A stretch of DNA of 19,043 nt from Coemansia sp. RSA 922. Lineage: Eukaryota; Kickxellomycota; Kickxellomycetes; Kickxellales; Kickxellaceae. The translations under genes and the position numbers were made by a program. Of this stretch, positions 17,295 to 19,043 are shown one piece after another (the stretch's first letter is position 1; every line of letters starts with the position of its first letter). The notes beneath the pieces are model-generated. The model searched no databases. It was given only the letters and a program-made list of their open reading frames with translations, and had not been told where the DNA came from. The stretch spans positions 1-19,043 of the forward strand of contig JANBQS010000393.1 in the NCBI GenBank assembly GCA_027577415.1, read 5' to 3'.

Positions 17295-17754
17295 CCCCGC
17301 ATTTTTTTGGCATCCATTGTGCCTCATATGCCGTTAGGCACTTTGTTAGCCTCTAATGAAAACCCCGCTACATTCCCTTTCATAACTGTTAGATACGATA
17401 TTCACATGAATAGCTGACAAGGCCATTGGAGATAAGCAAAAAAAAAAATCAACTGACTTTGTTGTCAAATAAAAACGGTACTCGTCAACAGCGGAGTATA
17501 TAGGAATCGAGAGGGATGGTTGATAATGACGTACTCGCAGTTATGTGCCAGAACCATGTTGCTAATTTTTTTTTACTTGAATCCCAAACACCACGAGAGA
17601 TCGCTTTTTATTGGCTAATTCTCTTTTTTCGAACGCCACAGCCACCTCTTCCTCGATTTTTTATGTTTCGGAGGTGTTCTTTGACGAAATTGCTGAGCTG
17701 CCAGCTTCCTGTGCCCTCACTGTGTACACAACGCCACACCTATCTTGACGCGAG

Positions 17755-17762
17755 TATATAAA
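17755..17762 (+). promoter_or_regulatory. TATA box of the gene at 17865
   Basis: TATATAAA lies 110 bp upstream of ATG 17865 and is followed by a T/C-rich leader, the same design as at 3420 and 4917. Confidence 0.55.
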
Positions 17763-17864
17763 GCAAACATGGTTCTCTTTTTTTTTCCCTCTCTCCTTTT
17801 CTTTTACACACATTAGCATTTTTCACATCATCTTCTTTTATTGCACTTTGTTTATTCATAAGCT

Positions 17865-18152
17865 ATGAAGGAATATTGCTTGCTATCCACCTTCGTAGCA
17901 GCCTTTTTGGCCACGAGCCTTTGGGCTGGCCACCTAAACGCACAGGATATCTTCTACCAGCTTCACGGCATTCTTCTCTTGGGCATGTTGGACAAGAGCT
18001 CGTGGGCATTTAGAGTCATCTTCGTCGTCGCCACTGCCTGCCTAGGCATCCGCGACATATTCGTCTTGCTGCATGGCGTCCTGCCCCAGCCAAGTTTAGC
18101 AAGGGTATGCAAGTTGGTGAGCCCCCAGCGGCAACCATCAGCACCTACATAG
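17865..18152 (+). CDS. Signal-peptide protein, N-terminal exon or short secreted protein
   Basis: The frame encodes 95 residues starting with a clear secretion signal, MKEYCLLSTFVAAFLATSLW, with a likely cut after LNA (residue 26). The mature part has two copies of a short motif 36 residues apart, DIFYQLHGIL (28-37) and DIFVLLHGVL (64-73), separated by a hydrophobic stretch (FRVIFVVATACLG) that might be a membrane segment. As a single-exon gene it ends at 18152. More likely it is the first exon of a longer gene: a GTATGC donor at 18105 (phase 0) with acceptor CCCCAG at 18205 would remove 101 bp and join it to a Thr/Met/Ser-rich frame, and the right edge carries further Ser/Thr repeats. No CTAAY branch site is obvious in that intron, so the junction is tentative. 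Function is unknown; secreted or cell-surface. Confidence 0.55.
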   Translation: MKEYCLLSTFVAAFLATSLWAGHLNAQDIFYQLHGILLLGMLDKSSWAFRVIFVVATACLGIRDIFVLLHGVLPQPSLARVCKLVSPQRQPSAPT

Positions 18153-18430
18153 AAACCAACCAACCCAGCTCAATCAACATGGGCATTCAAGTCGATGAGC
18201 CCCAGGCGGTTATAACCATGTCGACTGCAACCCAGACTGCCACGACTATGAGCATAGCGATTGAAACGCAGACCGCTCCAGCAATGAGCATGTCAACTAC
18301 AACCAAGACAGTTGCAATGAGGAGTGTGGCAACTCAACCAGCCAAGATAAAGAGAATGGTTAAGAGCTCGATGGCTTCCACCCATGACAGTGGCCAAAAT
18401 ATGCAAATGGGTCGAGTCCAAACATATTGA
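18107..18430 (+). other. Thr/Met/Ser-rich coding-like frame, probable inner exon
   Basis: This 107-codon frame lies one base out of phase with the signal-peptide frame. It shows internal repetition at two scales: MQVGEPPAATIS against GIQVDEPQAVIT near its start, then units beginning MS (MSTATQTATT, MSIAIETQTAPA, MSMSTTTKTVA). Such Thr-rich repeats are typical of O-glycosylated wall or secreted proteins. It is probably not an independent gene; I read it as a continuation of the gene at 17865 through an intron or a frameshift. The boundary at the right is unresolved. Confidence 0.4.
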
Positions 18431-19043
18431 GTTTGCTGCAAGCAATAATTTCACGACAAGTGACAATATTAGAAGGACCTACCATGACAGTTTGGCCAAT
18501 AACAAGTTGGTTGATATATACAACAGAACGACAACCTGGAGCTGGAGCCTTAAGTGAGGCATCAACAAGAGTGACAAGGCTATCACAAGCGGTCCCTCTT
18601 TCGCACCGGTTGCAAGAACTGTCAGCAGGTTTTCGGATAAACAGACACAGCATACAGCTAATACTTCCTCAATGCCAGCTACGAACACCGACGCCCATCT
18701 TTCATCCAGCCAACTACCAACTACAGCTAGTACACTTACATTGGCTTGCGGAACTACTACAGCTAGCGGACCCACTAAGGCAAGTACATCGGCAGCACCA
18801 GCTATGAGCACCGACACTCATCCTTCTAGCAGTCAGCCACTCCCTACGACCAATGCGTCCATCGCGGCTAGTGGATCTACTACGGCCATTGTATCGGCAG
18901 CGCCAGCTACGAACACTGCCGCTACTCCTTCAGGCAGTCGGACACTATGGCTAACACATCAACGAAGCCGGCTAAGCCCAAAAATCCCTACAGCACGTCA
19001 ATGTTCCGAACTTTCAAAAAACCAAACGGAAAGAAGCCGAACT
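18351..19043 (+). CDS. Mucin-like Ser/Thr/Ala repeat region, partial, runs off the window
   Basis: The frame shared with the ATG at 17865 opens again at 18351 and, apart from one TGA at 18555-18557, stays open to the window end. Its first part includes KWVESKHIEFAASNNFTTSD and RRTYHDSLANNKLVDIYN. The TGA lies inside a GTGAGG donor (18554), and a CAG acceptor at 18625 or 18628 would remove it in frame as a 72- or 75-bp intron. From 18675 the product is Ser/Thr/Pro/Ala-rich, in units beginning PA[TM]: unit a 18675-18797 (41 codons, PATNTDAHLSSSQLPTT...), unit b 18798-18902 (35 codons, PAMSTDTHPSSSQPLPTT...), and unit c from 18903 (PATNTAATPSGSR) to the edge. This suggests the stalk of a glycosylated secreted or wall protein. 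A frameshifted pseudogene is the alternative. Confidence 0.45.

Larger units (their letters stand above)
16964..17864. other. ACC1 3' flank and upstream region of the signal-peptide gene
   Basis: No gene is supported. The left part is T-rich ACC1 3' UTR; an AATAAA at 17200-17205 is a possible poly(A) signal. The right part holds a 12-bp palindrome GGAACGCGTTCC (17283-17294), a short TGCCT/AGGCA inverted repeat (17320-17340), a TATA box and a long T/C-rich leader before ATG 17865. Confidence 0.5.

Noticed and set aside
17516..17761. 81-residue plus-strand frame upstream of the signal-peptide gene
   Set aside because: It overlaps the TATA box of the next gene, is T-rich by composition and has no recognisable feature.
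18427..18807. 126-residue frame (MSLLQAIISRQ...) near the right edge
   Set aside because: It overlaps the repeat-bearing frame in another phase; the Ser/Thr repeats in the other frame make this one a shadow.
1..19043. tRNA, rRNA, CRISPR arrays or long terminal repeats
   Set aside because: I looked by eye for B-box-like motifs, regular spaced repeats and terminal repeats on both strands and saw none.

Overview
The window is nuclear DNA from a fungus. It carries a cytosolic, multidomain acetyl-CoA carboxylase of fungal type, GT-AG introns with CTAAY/TACTAAC-like branch sites, TATA boxes about 110-125 bp upstream of start codons with pyrimidine-rich leaders, and a LINE-type retroelement remnant. 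An early-diverging lineage (Zoopagomycota or Mucoromycota-like) is my guess from overall feel only; the sequence does not settle it.

Layout, left to right. (1) Positions 1 to about 2503, minus strand: a decayed LINE with a Gag-like ORF1 in two frames and an apurinic-type endonuclease; the reverse transcriptase would lie beyond the left edge. (2) About 2.5-6.2 kb: a visibly AT-richer stretch of small single-exon plus-strand genes. The first encodes a protein made of three 20-residue repeats. Then come three genes (3543, 5034, 5802) whose products share a start motif and block order and look like diverged tandem paralogues of a family I do not recognise. Between them, the minus strand holds coding-like fragments without ATG starts, probably gene or element relics. 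(3) 6304-8847, minus strand: an 847-residue pentatricopeptide repeat (PPR) protein, probably mitochondrial, convergent with the last small gene. (4) 8848-9572: a divergent promoter region. (5) 9573-16963, plus strand: acetyl-CoA carboxylase (ACC1), best read as four coding exons. The first is a 34-nt exon far upstream of the ATG a simple ORF call would choose, and the third is only 8 nt. (6) 17865 to the right edge: a signal-peptide gene followed by Thr/Ser/Ala-rich repeats in two different frames, probably a multi-exon, mucin-like secreted or wall protein (or a frameshifted relic) that runs off the window.

ACC1 (malonyl-CoA supply) and the PPR protein (organelle RNA) are housekeeping genes. 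The small genes and the repeat-rich secreted gene on either side are the accessory part. The most notable items are the hidden ACC1 first exon and 8-nt microexon, the three-gene small-protein family, the 20-residue repeat protein, and the frame-switching repeat protein at the right edge. All homology statements are from reading the sequence by eye; no searches were run.
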